DNA of 64,000 nt from Chitinophagaceae bacterium (GTDB taxonomy: Bacteria; Bacteroidota; Bacteroidia; Chitinophagales; Chitinophagaceae). Positions 36,517 to 45,242 of this stretch are shown here, in pieces. Below the pieces are notes generated by a model. That model was not told where the DNA came from. It saw only the letters and a program-made list of their open reading frames with translations, and ran no database searches. The stretch's first letter is position 1, and each line of letters begins with the position of its first letter. The stretch spans positions 868,001 through 932,000 of the forward strand of contig JADJPV010000001.1 of assembly GCA_016713085.1 (NCBI GenBank), in the 5' to 3' direction. A program made the position numbers and the translations under genes.

Positions 36517-39500
36517 ATGCGCAAACTCATTCTTTCCATCTTCACAGTTACTCTTGTTACAACTATTCTGAACGCACAGCCTTTTGATCCTGCATATTTC
36601 AACAGCATGCAATGGCGCATGATTGGTCCGCACAGAGGCGGCAGAACTGTTGGTGCAGTTGGTGTGCCGCAACAGCCGAATGTATTTTACATCGGTGTAA
36701 ACAATGGCGGTGTATGGAAAACAACCGACTATGGCAGAACATGGTTCCCCATTTTTGATGATCAGCCAACGGGTTCTATTGGAGATCTTGTTGTTGCTCC
36801 TTCCAATCCCAACGTATTGTATGTGGGCAGTGGCGAAGGTTTGCAGCGTCCCGATCTTTCTGTTGGTGATGGTATTTATAAAACAACAGATGGTGGAAAA
36901 ACATGGATCAACACGGGGTTAAAAGATGCACAGCAGATTGGAGGTTTGGCTATTGATCCAAAAAATGAGAACAGAGTTTTTGCTGCAGCACTCGGTCATC
37001 CCTATGGTGCCAATACTGAACGTGGTGTGTACAGAACTTTAGATGGAGGTAAAACTTGGGAAAGTGTATTGTATAAAGATGAAAACACTGGAGCCATTCA
37101 GGTAACCATTGATCCAAATAATTCAAACATCATTTTTGCTGACATGTGGGCAGGCCGTCAGGGACCATGGGAGAATGGTGCATGGAACGGAGCTGAAAGT
37201 GGATTGTTTAAAAGTACAGATGGCGGAACAACATGGAGGAAGATCACCAAAGGATTACCAACAACAGAACAGGGATTGGGAAGAATTGGTTTTTGCATTG
37301 CACCGTCTGATTCAAAAAGAATGTATGCAACAGTTGATGCTGGAAAAGAAGGTGGCATTTTCAGAAGTGATGATGCAGGTGAAAGCTGGATAAGAATTCA
37401 AACCGATGGAAGATACTGGGGGCGTGGAAGTGATTTTGCAGAGATACAGGCCGATCCAAAGAATGCTGACATTGTTTATTCCGGCAATGTGGTAACATGG
37501 AAATCCATTGATGGCGGTAAATCATGGAATGCATTTCGTGGTGCATCAGGTGGTGATGATTATCACCGCATCTGGATCAATCCCAACAACAGCAACATTA
37601 TATTATTAGCCAGTGACCAGGGTGCAATCATTACGGTAAATGGCGGAGAAACTTTTTCAAGCTGGTACAATCAACCCACTGCACAATTTTATCATGTAAG
37701 TACAGATAATGCATTTCCGTATAATGTGTACAGCGGGCAGCAGGAAAGCGGAAGTGTAAGTATTGCATCAAGAGGAAATCACGGACAGATCAGTTACCGT
37801 GAATGGTATCCTGTTGGTGTGGAAGAGTATGGATATGTAGCTCCTGATCCGCTTGATCCGAATATTATTTACGGTGGAAAAATTACACGCTATGATAAAC
37901 GCACCGGGCAAACACAAAATATTTCGCCTGAAGCAGTACGCAGCGGCAAGTATCGTTTTGTACGAACAGCTCCTGTTCTCTTCAACCCCATTGATAAAAA
38001 AACATTGTACTACGCAGGGAATGTATTGTTCAAAACAATGAATGCTGGCAACAGCTGGCAGGTCATTAGTCCTGATTTAACAAGAGAGAGTTATGATGTG
38101 CCATCAAGTGTTGGCATTTATACTTCTGCCGATATGAAAACGATGCCGAGACGTGGAGTGATTTATACTATTGCTCCATCTTATAAAGACATCAACACCA
38201 TCTGGTGCGGAACAGATGATGGATATATACAAGTTACAAGAGATGGAGGAAAAACATGGAAGAATGTAACACCCCCATCTATTACATCGTGGAGTAAGAT
38301 TTCATTGATGGATGCCGGTCATTTTGATGTGAATACTGCTTATGCAGCAGTGAACAGAATCCGCTGTGATGATATGCAGCCGCATATTTATAAAACAACG
38401 GATGGAGGAAAAACATGGAAAGAAATTGTGAATGGATTACCCAACGATCCTATTAATGTAGTAAAAGAAGATCCGTTACGTAAAGGATTATTATTTGCAG
38501 GAAGTGAAAGAGCTGTGTATGTTTCCTTTGATGATGGTGAGCACTGGCAAAGTCTCCGGTTGAATATGCCTGCTACTTCCATCCGTGATTTAGTGATTAA
38601 AGATGATGATTTAGTGATTGGCACACATGGAAGAAGTTTCTGGATACTGGATGATATTACACCTCTACGGCAGATCAGTAAACAACTTGCTGCTCAGTCA
38701 TCCATTTTATTTAAACCGCAAACAGCCATCCGTGTTCGCTGGGATATGTATACTGATACACCTGTGCCGCAGGAAGAACCTGCAGGACAAAATCCTCCCG
38801 ATGGTGCAGTGATTGATTACTATTTGAATGAAAAAGCTTCTAATGTTACTTTGAGTATTATTGCGCCAGAAAAACCTTCTAAAATTCATAATTCTCGTAG
38901 TGCATATGGAACCATAAATGTAATTAGAGAATATTCAAACAAGGATACTCTTTATAAAATAGGCGATGTAAATATTCCTCATTACTGGATTCGTCCGCAA
39001 CAAATACTTTCTGCTGAACCGGGTCATCATCGTTTTACCTGGGATATGAAATACACTCCGGTGAATGTTCCACCTGCTTATCCAATCTCTGCAACCTATA
39101 TGAATACAGAACCCGATCAAACTTCACCATGGGTAATGCCCGGCGAGTATTCTGTAATGTTAATAGTTGATGGAAAAATTTATTCCCATTCATTTACAGT
39201 AAAGATGGACCCAAGAGTAAAAACGCCAACTGCTTCTTTACAACAGCAACATGACTTGTCTTTTCAGTGTTATGAAGGAAGAAAAGAATGTATGAAAATA
39301 TTGGAAGAGATCAGTCAATACAAACTAAAAACACAGAATCAATCGGTGAAAGAAATCGAAACTTCACAAGCGGGTTTCAGCAGGTTACTAAATTCATTTG
39401 CTTCTGTTCATGCTGCTTTGCAGGATAGTGATATGCCGCCCACAACGCAACAGATCAATGCAGCAAAAGAATTGCAGCTGCAGTTAATTGAGTTGAAGAA

Positions 39501-39528
39501 AAAATGGAATGAACTAAAGAAACAGTAA
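36517..39528 (+). CDS. secreted BNR/sortilin-fold repeat protein, paralogue 3
   Basis: A 1003-residue exported protein with the signal peptide MRKLILSIFTVTLVTTILNAQ. It shows the same design as the other two copies: WRMIGPHRGGRTVGAVG after the signal, then about eleven Asp-box motifs (KTTDYGRTW, KTTDGGKTW twice, KSTDGGTTW, RSDDAGESW, VTRDGGKTW, SFDDGEHW and others) up to about residue 700, then beta domains and a helical, probably coiled-coil C-terminus. Unlike the others it is on the plus strand and next to PorP/SprF. It has no type IX sorting tail. Its stop directly abuts the stop of PorP/SprF. Confidence 0.85.
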   Translation: MRKLILSIFTVTLVTTILNAQPFDPAYFNSMQWRMIGPHRGGRTVGAVGVPQQPNVFYIGVNNGGVWKTTDYGRTWFPIFDDQPTGSIGDLVVAPSNPNVLYVGSGEGLQRPDLSVGDGIYKTTDGGKTWINTGLKDAQQIGGLAIDPKNENRVFAAALGHPYGANTERGVYRTLDGGKTWESVLYKDENTGAIQVTIDPNNSNIIFADMWAGRQGPWENGAWNGAESGLFKSTDGGTTWRKITKGLPTTEQGLGRIGFCIAPSDSKRMYATVDAGKEGGIFRSDDAGESWIRIQTDGRYWGRGSDFAEIQADPKNADIVYSGNVVTWKSIDGGKSWNAFRGASGGDDYHRIWINPNNSNIILLASDQGAIITVNGGETFSSWYNQPTAQFYHVSTDNAFPYNVYSGQQESGSVSIASRGNHGQISYREWYPVGVEEYGYVAPDPLDPNIIYGGKITRYDKRTGQTQNISPEAVRSGKYRFVRTAPVLFNPIDKKTLYYAGNVLFKTMNAGNSWQVISPDLTRESYDVPSSVGIYTSADMKTMPRRGVIYTIAPSYKDINTIWCGTDDGYIQVTRDGGKTWKNVTPPSITSWSKISLMDAGHFDVNTAYAAVNRIRCDDMQPHIYKTTDGGKTWKEIVNGLPNDPINVVKEDPLRKGLLFAGSERAVYVSFDDGEHWQSLRLNMPATSIRDLVIKDDDLVIGTHGRSFWILDDITPLRQISKQLAAQSSILFKPQTAIRVRWDMYTDTPVPQEEPAGQNPPDGAVIDYYLNEKASNVTLSIIAPEKPSKIHNSRSAYGTINVIREYSNKDTLYKIGDVNIPHYWIRPQQILSAEPGHHRFTWDMKYTPVNVPPAYPISATYMNTEPDQTSPWVMPGEYSVMLIVDGKIYSHSFTVKMDPRVKTPTASLQQQHDLSFQCYEGRKECMKILEEISQYKLKTQNQSVKEIETSQAGFSRLLNSFASVHAALQDSDMPPTTQQINAAKELQLQLIELKKKWNELKKQ

Positions 39529-40539
39529 TTAAAATCTCGGGCAATTCAGTTTCTTCTTATTTGGATCTGTATGTTTCTTGATCCAGATGAGAGAGAGTTC
39601 AATACCACCCCTGCGCCTGGAAGCAGCAGCAAGACCGGATATATTTACATCATAAGAAATTCCAAAACGGTAACTGCCAAACTCAAGTCCGGCATAAGGA
39701 ATAATAGCATCGCCTACACGGTAAAAAGCACCGGCGTATACGTCTGTTGCATTATCAAAATCATCATTCACCGTTAATCCAACAGCAGCACCAAGTATGG
39801 TTTCTGTTGCACCTGATTGAAACTGCTGGTTGGCACTTACAAATAAAGTTGTGGCATCAGCAATGGGGAAGTAACCACCACCATGAATAGTATAACGGGG
39901 ATTGAGTATAAAATTTGCACCCTGGAATGTTACCTTGGGGCGGTTGATATGATACATGGAAGCACCGATATAAAAATTATTATAATCGTTGGTGGCACCA
40001 TTGTAAATAACACCTGCATTTACATCCGCATAATTGATATTTAAAAAACCGTTGCTGGCAAATAACTCAGCAGTGTTTCCGGTAAATCCAAGTGTGGTTA
40101 ATTCATCTGCAAAATCAAGTTTGCTGATATCCAAACGCCGTTGCGCATACGTGCCGCTGAAACCAACACCAATCTGGTGATATCCATTTTCATCGAGTCC
40201 TTTATGATAAGCAGCAGAGCCGGAGATATAACTGTTCTTCATTACACCACTTCCGTTAACATCATACATACCCATTACACCCACACCAAACTGATCATAC
40301 TCAGGAATCTTGTTACCCAGTATTCCAAAATCGGCTGATGCTGTTCCTGTACGGAATGCATTATTAATCGTAGGCCATTGATTGCGGTAGTTAACCGCCA
40401 CCCGCATTTGCCCGTTAAACTTGCCTGTTAACGCAGGATTTAATGTAAGCGGTGATGCAAAAAATTGTGAAAAATTAGGGTCCTGTGCAAAAGAATGCAG
40501 GGTCAGTAATAACAACGGAATTAAAATGAGTTTTCTCAT
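39529..40539 (-). CDS. PorP/SprF family type IX secretion outer-membrane protein
   Basis: A 336-residue outer-membrane beta-barrel of the PorP/SprF family, which anchors gliding adhesins and type IX cargo at the surface. The start MRKLILIPLLLLTLHSFAQ at 40539 gives a clear signal peptide; an ORF start at 40593 would place the hydrophobic core too far in. The family signature QDPNFSQFFASPLTLNPALTG follows at once, then about ten amphipathic strands, ending in a basic tail. Family members usually travel with a large adhesin; none is adjacent here, so its partner is unknown. Confidence 0.9.
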   Translation of the reverse strand: MRKLILIPLLLLTLHSFAQDPNFSQFFASPLTLNPALTGKFNGQMRVAVNYRNQWPTINNAFRTGTASADFGILGNKIPEYDQFGVGVMGMYDVNGSGVMKNSYISGSAAYHKGLDENGYHQIGVGFSGTYAQRRLDISKLDFADELTTLGFTGNTAELFASNGFLNINYADVNAGVIYNGATNDYNNFYIGASMYHINRPKVTFQGANFILNPRYTIHGGGYFPIADATTLFVSANQQFQSGATETILGAAVGLTVNDDFDNATDVYAGAFYRVGDAIIPYAGLEFGSYRFGISYDVNISGLAAASRRRGGIELSLIWIKKHTDPNKKKLNCPRF

Positions 40540-40605
40540 CAGTGATTGGTTATGAGTAAAGACGTTTTTCAAAAGCTGATTGCTGCTTTGCATATATTGT
40601 TACCA

Positions 40606-41255
40606 TTACATTTGCTGTTTGGTGCCGTAAGCCAGGTCACCTGCATCGCCCAAACCGGGAACAATATACCCTTTCGCAGTCAATTCATCATCAATGGCGC
40701 CGCACCAGATTTTCACTTTAGGCTCATTGCGGGTTACAAATTCAATCCCCACAGTACAGGCAATGGCACAAACGATATGAATCTCTGAAGGCTGGCCCTC
40801 TTCACGCAAATATTGAACCGTTTTCACCAGTGAACTGCCGGTAGCCAGCATCGGATCGGCCACAATCACCACCCTGTTTTCAAGGTTGGGGCAGCTCACA
40901 TAATCCAGGCTTATTTCAAATGTTCCATCCCGGTGATGCTTTCTGTACGCTGAAATAAAGGCATTATCGGCCCTGTCGAAATAATTTAATAATCCCTGAT
41001 GTAACGGTAATCCTGCCCTTAAAATTGTTGCCAGCACAGGTTGTTCTTTCAGCATTTTTACGGGGGAAGTTCCGAGGGGGTTGTAATTTCTTTTTCTTCC
41101 CAGGCCATCAACTTACTGATTTCATAGGCGGCCACTTCACCAATACGTTCGAGGTTGCGCCGAAAACGCTGACGGTCCGTTTGAATGTCCGTGTCTCTTA
41201 ATTCTCCTACCCAGTTACTTACCAATGAATGCTGCTCACTTAAATTAATAACCAT
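40606..41255 (-). CDS. upp: uracil phosphoribosyltransferase (frameshift at 41076-41080)
   Basis: Converts uracil and PRPP to UMP in pyrimidine salvage. The start MVINLSEQHSLVSNWVGEL is typical of the Bacteroidota enzyme. The frame is lost within the G run 41076-41080; a sixth G restores TTPLGTSPVKMLKEQPVLAT. After that the hallmark motifs are intact: ILRAGLPLHQGLLNYF, AYRKHH, the PRPP loop VIVADPMLATGSSL and the uracil-binding end YIVPGLGDAGDLAYG. The repaired length of 216 residues is normal. Both halves being so well preserved argues for a base-calling error rather than a true loss. Confidence 0.93.
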
Positions 41256-41459
41256 AATGCAGTTCTTATTCGTTTATCGTGTATATACCGGATTTATAGC
41301 AGTATTCCGGCCCATTTCCCATCCGAAAATCAACAATTTTCTGAATTACATGTCTGCTAAAAATTGCTGCCTTAATTTTACAAATCTAAATGATAAAGTT
41401 GAACCCTATTTATCATCTGGAATAAAATCTGACAGCTTACTTTTAAAACTATAAAAAGA
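41256..41459. other. 204-base divergent intergenic region
   Basis: It lies between upp (minus) and the AnmK-like gene (plus) and is AT-rich. It should hold both promoters. No repeat or RNA gene was recognised. Confidence 0.5.
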
Positions 41460-42068
41460 ATGGTTTACCGGGCAATTGGACTGATGAGCAGCGACTCACT
41501 TGATGAACTTGAACTTGTTTTTGCAGAATTTGATGTGATTGGACAAAAATGGACTTACGAACTGAAATGTACTGCCCGTTTTCCTTACAGTACCGAATGG
41601 ATTGACCGGTTAAATAAAGCTGCTGCTCTTTCAGCAGTTGATTACATGCAGCTTCATGCTGATTTTGGTCAGTTTCTCGGGCAGCAGGTAAAACAGTTTA
41701 TGGATGAAAATAAACTGGATTACCAGGTTCAGCTCATTGGTGTACATGGTCATCCTGCTTTTTATTCGCCTGCAACAAAAATGATTCATCGTTTGGGTGA
41801 TGGCGCTGCAGTAGCTGCCATTACAGGTGTGAATGTGGTGAGCAATTTACAATCTATGGATATTGCCCTGGGAGGAAATGGTTCTTCTTTATTTACAATG
41901 GCAGAAAAATTACTGACAACAGCAGAGCAAACAGATTTCAAAGAAACACTGTCCGTTGCTTTTTTTGCATTGCTTCGCTGGCGTGAAGAAAATAATATGC
42001 TGATGGCTGATACAGGAGCTGCAAGAGACAGTATTGGCGGTGCTGTATGGCTGGGACAGGAATGGTAA
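41460..42068 (+). CDS. internally deleted AnmK-like protein (anhydro-N-acetylmuramic acid kinase)
   Basis: A 202-residue relative of AnmK, which phosphorylates anhydroMurNAc in peptidoglycan recycling; the normal enzyme has about 360-400 residues. Present are the first part up to the LGDGAAVAAITGVNVVSNL region and the last part, TDFKETLSVAFFALLRWREE to DTGAARDSIGGAVWLG. The middle, with the NxGGIAN and DxGPGN regions, is missing in frame. The first glycine motif, normally GxMSGTSLDGxD, reads GLMSSDSLDELEL, so nucleotide binding is doubtful too. The frame is intact with clean codons, so it may be a stable non-catalytic protein or an old pseudogene. Confidence 0.75.
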   Translation: MVYRAIGLMSSDSLDELELVFAEFDVIGQKWTYELKCTARFPYSTEWIDRLNKAAALSAVDYMQLHADFGQFLGQQVKQFMDENKLDYQVQLIGVHGHPAFYSPATKMIHRLGDGAAVAAITGVNVVSNLQSMDIALGGNGSSLFTMAEKLLTTAEQTDFKETLSVAFFALLRWREENNMLMADTGAARDSIGGAVWLGQEW

Positions 42069-42071
42069 ATT

Positions 42072-42815
42072 TTACAAACCCAGTACTGCTTTTAACTTAG
42101 GATAACCTGCACGGCTCACCGGAATTTTTACGCCTGATCTTAAAACAGCTACATGATTTTCTTTTTCATAAGGATCAATTCTTGTGATCTGCTGCATGTT
42201 CACCATATAAGAACGGTGAGTACGTACAAATAAAGAGGTGCTGAGCACTTCCTCAAAATAACCCATGGTTTGTTTTTTGAGAAAGCTTCCTTCAGCGGTA
42301 TAAATTTTTACATAATCATCTGCCCCTTCGAGACAATGTATTTCATGAACAGGAATGATCTTGATCTTAGTTCCTGTTTTCACCACCACCCGTTCATTCT
42401 GCATCGGATGTTTGGCTGCTTCCTTTAATAAATGTTCAGTCGGAATTTTTGCTTCGGCTTTGTTTAGCTCCATCCATTTGCTGATGGCTTTATCAAAACG
42501 CTGTTGTGAAAAAGGTTTGAGTAAATAATCAACCGCATTCGCTTCAAAAGCCTGCATGGCATATTCATCAAATGCTGTTGTAAAAATTACATGCGGTGGT
42601 TCTTCAATCAGCTCCAGCATTTCAAAGCCTGTGATCTTAGGCATCTGGATATCTAAAAAAATTAAATCGGGTTGATGCTGCTGAATGGCTTTCACACCTT
42701 CAAACCCATTACTGCATTCTTCCATCAGCTGCAGTTGCGGGTGCAGCTCCATGCATTCTTTTACAATGCTGCGTGCAAGAGGCTCATCATCTATGATCAA
42801 TACTTTATAACTCAT
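42072..42815 (-). CDS. LytTR-type response regulator
   Basis: A 247-residue response regulator. The receiver domain (1-125) has the acidic pair DD at 9-10, the phospho-acceptor Asp55 in LIFLDIQMP, and the conserved TTAFDEYAMQAF and LKPF with the Lys. The LytTR DNA-binding domain (about 140-247) starts VVVKTGTKIKIIPV and has FVRTHRSYMVNM and PVSRAGYPKLK. It is three bases downstream of the sensor kinase gene and is its likely partner. LytTR regulators in Bacteroidota often act on envelope and surface genes. The target sites are not visible. Confidence 0.93.
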   Translation of the reverse strand: MSYKVLIIDDEPLARSIVKECMELHPQLQLMEECSNGFEGVKAIQQHQPDLIFLDIQMPKITGFEMLELIEEPPHVIFTTAFDEYAMQAFEANAVDYLLKPFSQQRFDKAISKWMELNKAEAKIPTEHLLKEAAKHPMQNERVVVKTGTKIKIIPVHEIHCLEGADDYVKIYTAEGSFLKKQTMGYFEEVLSTSLFVRTHRSYMVNMQQITRIDPYEKENHVAVLRSGVKIPVSRAGYPKLKAVLGL

Positions 42816-42818
42816 TTC

Positions 42819-43895
42819 TTATAACTGATGTTCTGTTGTAAGTAATTTTTGCACTTCCATTGGCTGCGGGATCAGCACTTTTGTGATAAAGATATTTTCT
42901 TTTGCTTCAGTTTGCAGCAGATCATTGCGGCCGCACAATAAAAATAATCTGCGACGCACAGAATTTAATCCAAAGCCTGTTCCTTTCTGTGCAGAAGAGG
43001 TTTCTGCATCAAATGGATTTTCAACTGTAATGACCAGCTGATCATTCTCAGCATCTGCTTTTAATTTGATGAGTGTTTCACCAGTTATATCATACAAACC
43101 AAACTTAATGGCATTCTCCACCAGTGGCTGCAATAATAAAGCTGGCAACTGTAATTTCATAGCATCGGCATTGATTTCAATATGTGTTTCAAGACGGTTG
43201 CCGAATCTTACTTTTTCAATATCAAGATATAATTGCAGTGAATGAATTTCTTCTTCCAGTTTCACCCATTGCTGCTCTTCCTTCTTTAAAGTTGTGCGGA
43301 GAAACTCTGATAACTGCTGCACCATACTTCTTGCTTCAGCAGGTCTTGACCCGATCAATGCATTGATGGAGTTGAGTGAATTGAATAAAAAATGCGGCTG
43401 TAATTGCTGACGCAGTTTGTACAATTCTGCATCCCTTGTTAATTTTTCAGCCTCTGTTCTTTGTTTCTCTGCTTCGTTATGTTCCTTCCAGTTGTAATAA
43501 GCATAACCGATTAAACTTACACATCCGTTGATGAGAAAAGCTGTTGCAATACGCAATGGCCATGTATTCTTCATTAATGACTGATAAGCATGGTTATCTT
43601 TTAAGAAAAAGTTCGTTACCCATTCGTTGATAAAAAACCAGCCAATGGTTAACAGCACAATCCAGATGAAGAGATTAAAGAAACCCTGCTTTGTTGGTAA
43701 ATGAAAACGGAAGATGGTAATCAGCAGCATGGAAACATAAATCAGCAGTGTATTACTGACGATGCTGTCCGTTAATGCAGAAAACCAGTCGAGCCCCATT
43801 TGATAGAGTGCAAGCTGATGCACACAGATCCATACAAACCAGCTGATGCAGAAAGGGATCATGAATTGCCGTGAACGGAAAGGTGATACAGTCAC
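42819..43895 (-). CDS. LytS/YehU-type sensor histidine kinase
   Basis: A 358-residue membrane kinase with four hydrophobic segments in the first 140 residues, a coiled coil (EHNEAEKQRTEAEKLTRDAE), the His box QLQPHFLFNSLNSI of the His_kinase (PF06580) type, the N box LLLQPLVENAIKFG and the G box GTGFGLNSVRRRL. No ligand-binding domain is present, so the membrane part is the likely sensor. The start is a GTG at 43895, or an ATG at 43862, which lies just before the first segment. It sits ten bases after the DUF4288 gene and directly before the LytTR gene. Confidence 0.92.
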   Translation of the reverse strand: MTVSPFRSRQFMIPFCISWFVWICVHQLALYQMGLDWFSALTDSIVSNTLLIYVSMLLITIFRFHLPTKQGFFNLFIWIVLLTIGWFFINEWVTNFFLKDNHAYQSLMKNTWPLRIATAFLINGCVSLIGYAYYNWKEHNEAEKQRTEAEKLTRDAELYKLRQQLQPHFLFNSLNSINALIGSRPAEARSMVQQLSEFLRTTLKKEEQQWVKLEEEIHSLQLYLDIEKVRFGNRLETHIEINADAMKLQLPALLLQPLVENAIKFGLYDITGETLIKLKADAENDQLVITVENPFDAETSSAQKGTGFGLNSVRRRLFLLCGRNDLLQTEAKENIFITKVLIPQPMEVQKLLTTEHQL

Positions 43896-43905
43896 TTACA
43901 GTTGT

Positions 43906-44259
43906 TTATTGGTGAATGATTTCAACACAGCGGTTCAGCACATCCTCTGACCGGATTTTTGCTGAACGTATAAATAATACCGGATGCTCTTCTTCACAGA
44001 TTTTTGAATAAACTGCTGCTCCGTCAATTCCTGTTTCAAATGAATACACATCTGTTACTGCAATCAATTTCCATTGCACCGGTTGCTGTGCCTGGTTTAA
44101 AAAAGATTCTTCTTCCTTCTTTGCCAATGCATCCGCTTTGGCGATTGCTTCTTTTGAAGATGCTGCTGAAATAAGACGCAGCTGTTCCTCAAACTGTGCA
44201 GTGTGTTTTCCATCTCCGCAAATGATGCGGAAAATAATTTTTACGAGATACCAGCTCAT
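43906..44259 (-). CDS. DUF4288-domain protein
   Basis: A 117-residue soluble protein that matches the DUF4288 layout: MSWYLVKIIFRI at the start, the motif FEEQLRLISAASSKEAIAKADALA, and the second half QWKLIAVTDVYSFE. Function unknown. It lies between the LiaF-like gene and the kinase, ten bases from the kinase, so the four genes from 45112 to 42072 look like one transcript. It may therefore belong to an envelope-stress pathway. Confidence 0.8.
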   Translation of the reverse strand: MSWYLVKIIFRIICGDGKHTAQFEEQLRLISAASSKEAIAKADALAKKEEESFLNQAQQPVQWKLIAVTDVYSFETGIDGAAVYSKICEEEHPVLFIRSAKIRSEDVLNRCVEIIHQ

Positions 44260-44349
44260 GATGCAATTGGTTAAGGTTTAAGCCGAATGAAATTGGTCAG
44301 CTCATGTGTTTCTATTTATGGATATTTCATTTAGGGTAACGTATCACTG

Positions 44350-45112
44350 CTATTTTGATTTAATATCAATTCCACCCATCATTACAAACCCTTCCAGTAT
44401 AACTATTTTATCTGTGCTGATACCTGCAGGATGGGCACGCTTGTCTTCAATGCCGCCAAATATGGCAACAGCTTCTGAACGTATTTGCCAATGCGGTGGA
44501 ATGATTAATGTAGCACCGCCAAAAATACATACCACTTCAATTTTTATTGTACCTGTAAAATCAGCCTGCATCAGGTTAATTTCTGAGCCGCCAAAAACAG
44601 TTACCACTTCACCACCTTTAAAATTTTTGGCGTAGATATTTTTTTTCACTGCACCAAATACTGCTGCTGCATCAATCACATCTTCTCCGTTTGAGTCATC
44701 AACTGATGCGCCGGTTACAAATGAAGTATCTTCTTTTATAAAATTACTGTCAGTTGAAACCCTGTTCCTGCGGGAAATTTTTCCTAACCCAAGTACAAAA
44801 CTCAATCCTACTGCAATTAAAATAGCCGGCCAGAAGAAAGTACTCAAATGAAACTCTGGAAACATTTTCATTGCAAGAAAAAATCCACCCACTGCTATTA
44901 CCGGCACCCATCCTCCCGGTTTAAATCCTTCACGTACAGCCATTACAAATCCCACAAGAATTACGATCATGGGCCAGGTAAATAAAAAAATCAGGGAAAG
45001 GAAAATCTAAATTGCGGAGAAGAATCAGTACACCTGCTCCAATAATGAGGAGTCCGATTAACGGTCTTTCGTTAAATCTTCTGAGCCTTCTTTCGTTACG
45101 ATCTCGTGCCAT
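44350..45112 (-). CDS. LiaF-like membrane protein (frameshift at 44984-44990)
   Basis: Two overlapping frames form one protein of about 253 residues. The first (from 45112) holds a basic N-terminus and a membrane helix, PLIGLLIIGAGVLILLRNL. The run of seven A at 44984-44990 shifts the frame; after it the protein continues FFFTWPMIVILVGFVMAV, further helices, and a C-terminal LiaF-like beta-helix domain with repeats AAAVFGAVKKNI, VTVFGGSEINL, CIFGGATLIIPP and AIFGGIEDKR. LiaF proteins repress LiaRS/VraSR-type cell-wall stress systems. Here the paired system would be the LytS/LytTR genes just downstream. Confidence 0.85.
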
Positions 45113-45242
45113 AAAAATAATTTATAACACAAATCTATAGTGCAGAGTAAAGCAAGGCAAGTGCTGAGAGGTTTGCAGCAGCCGGTTATCGGTTAATGAC
45201 AGAAACCCGTCGGTAAGTGGTAAAGTAAAAATCAATTACTCA

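Noticed and set aside
41061..41080. GGGGGAAGTTCCGAGGGGG as another copy of the GC-rich palindrome
   Set aside because: It encodes the conserved TTPLGTSPV stretch of uracil phosphoribosyltransferase, shared with the enzyme in general. The only oddity is one missing G.
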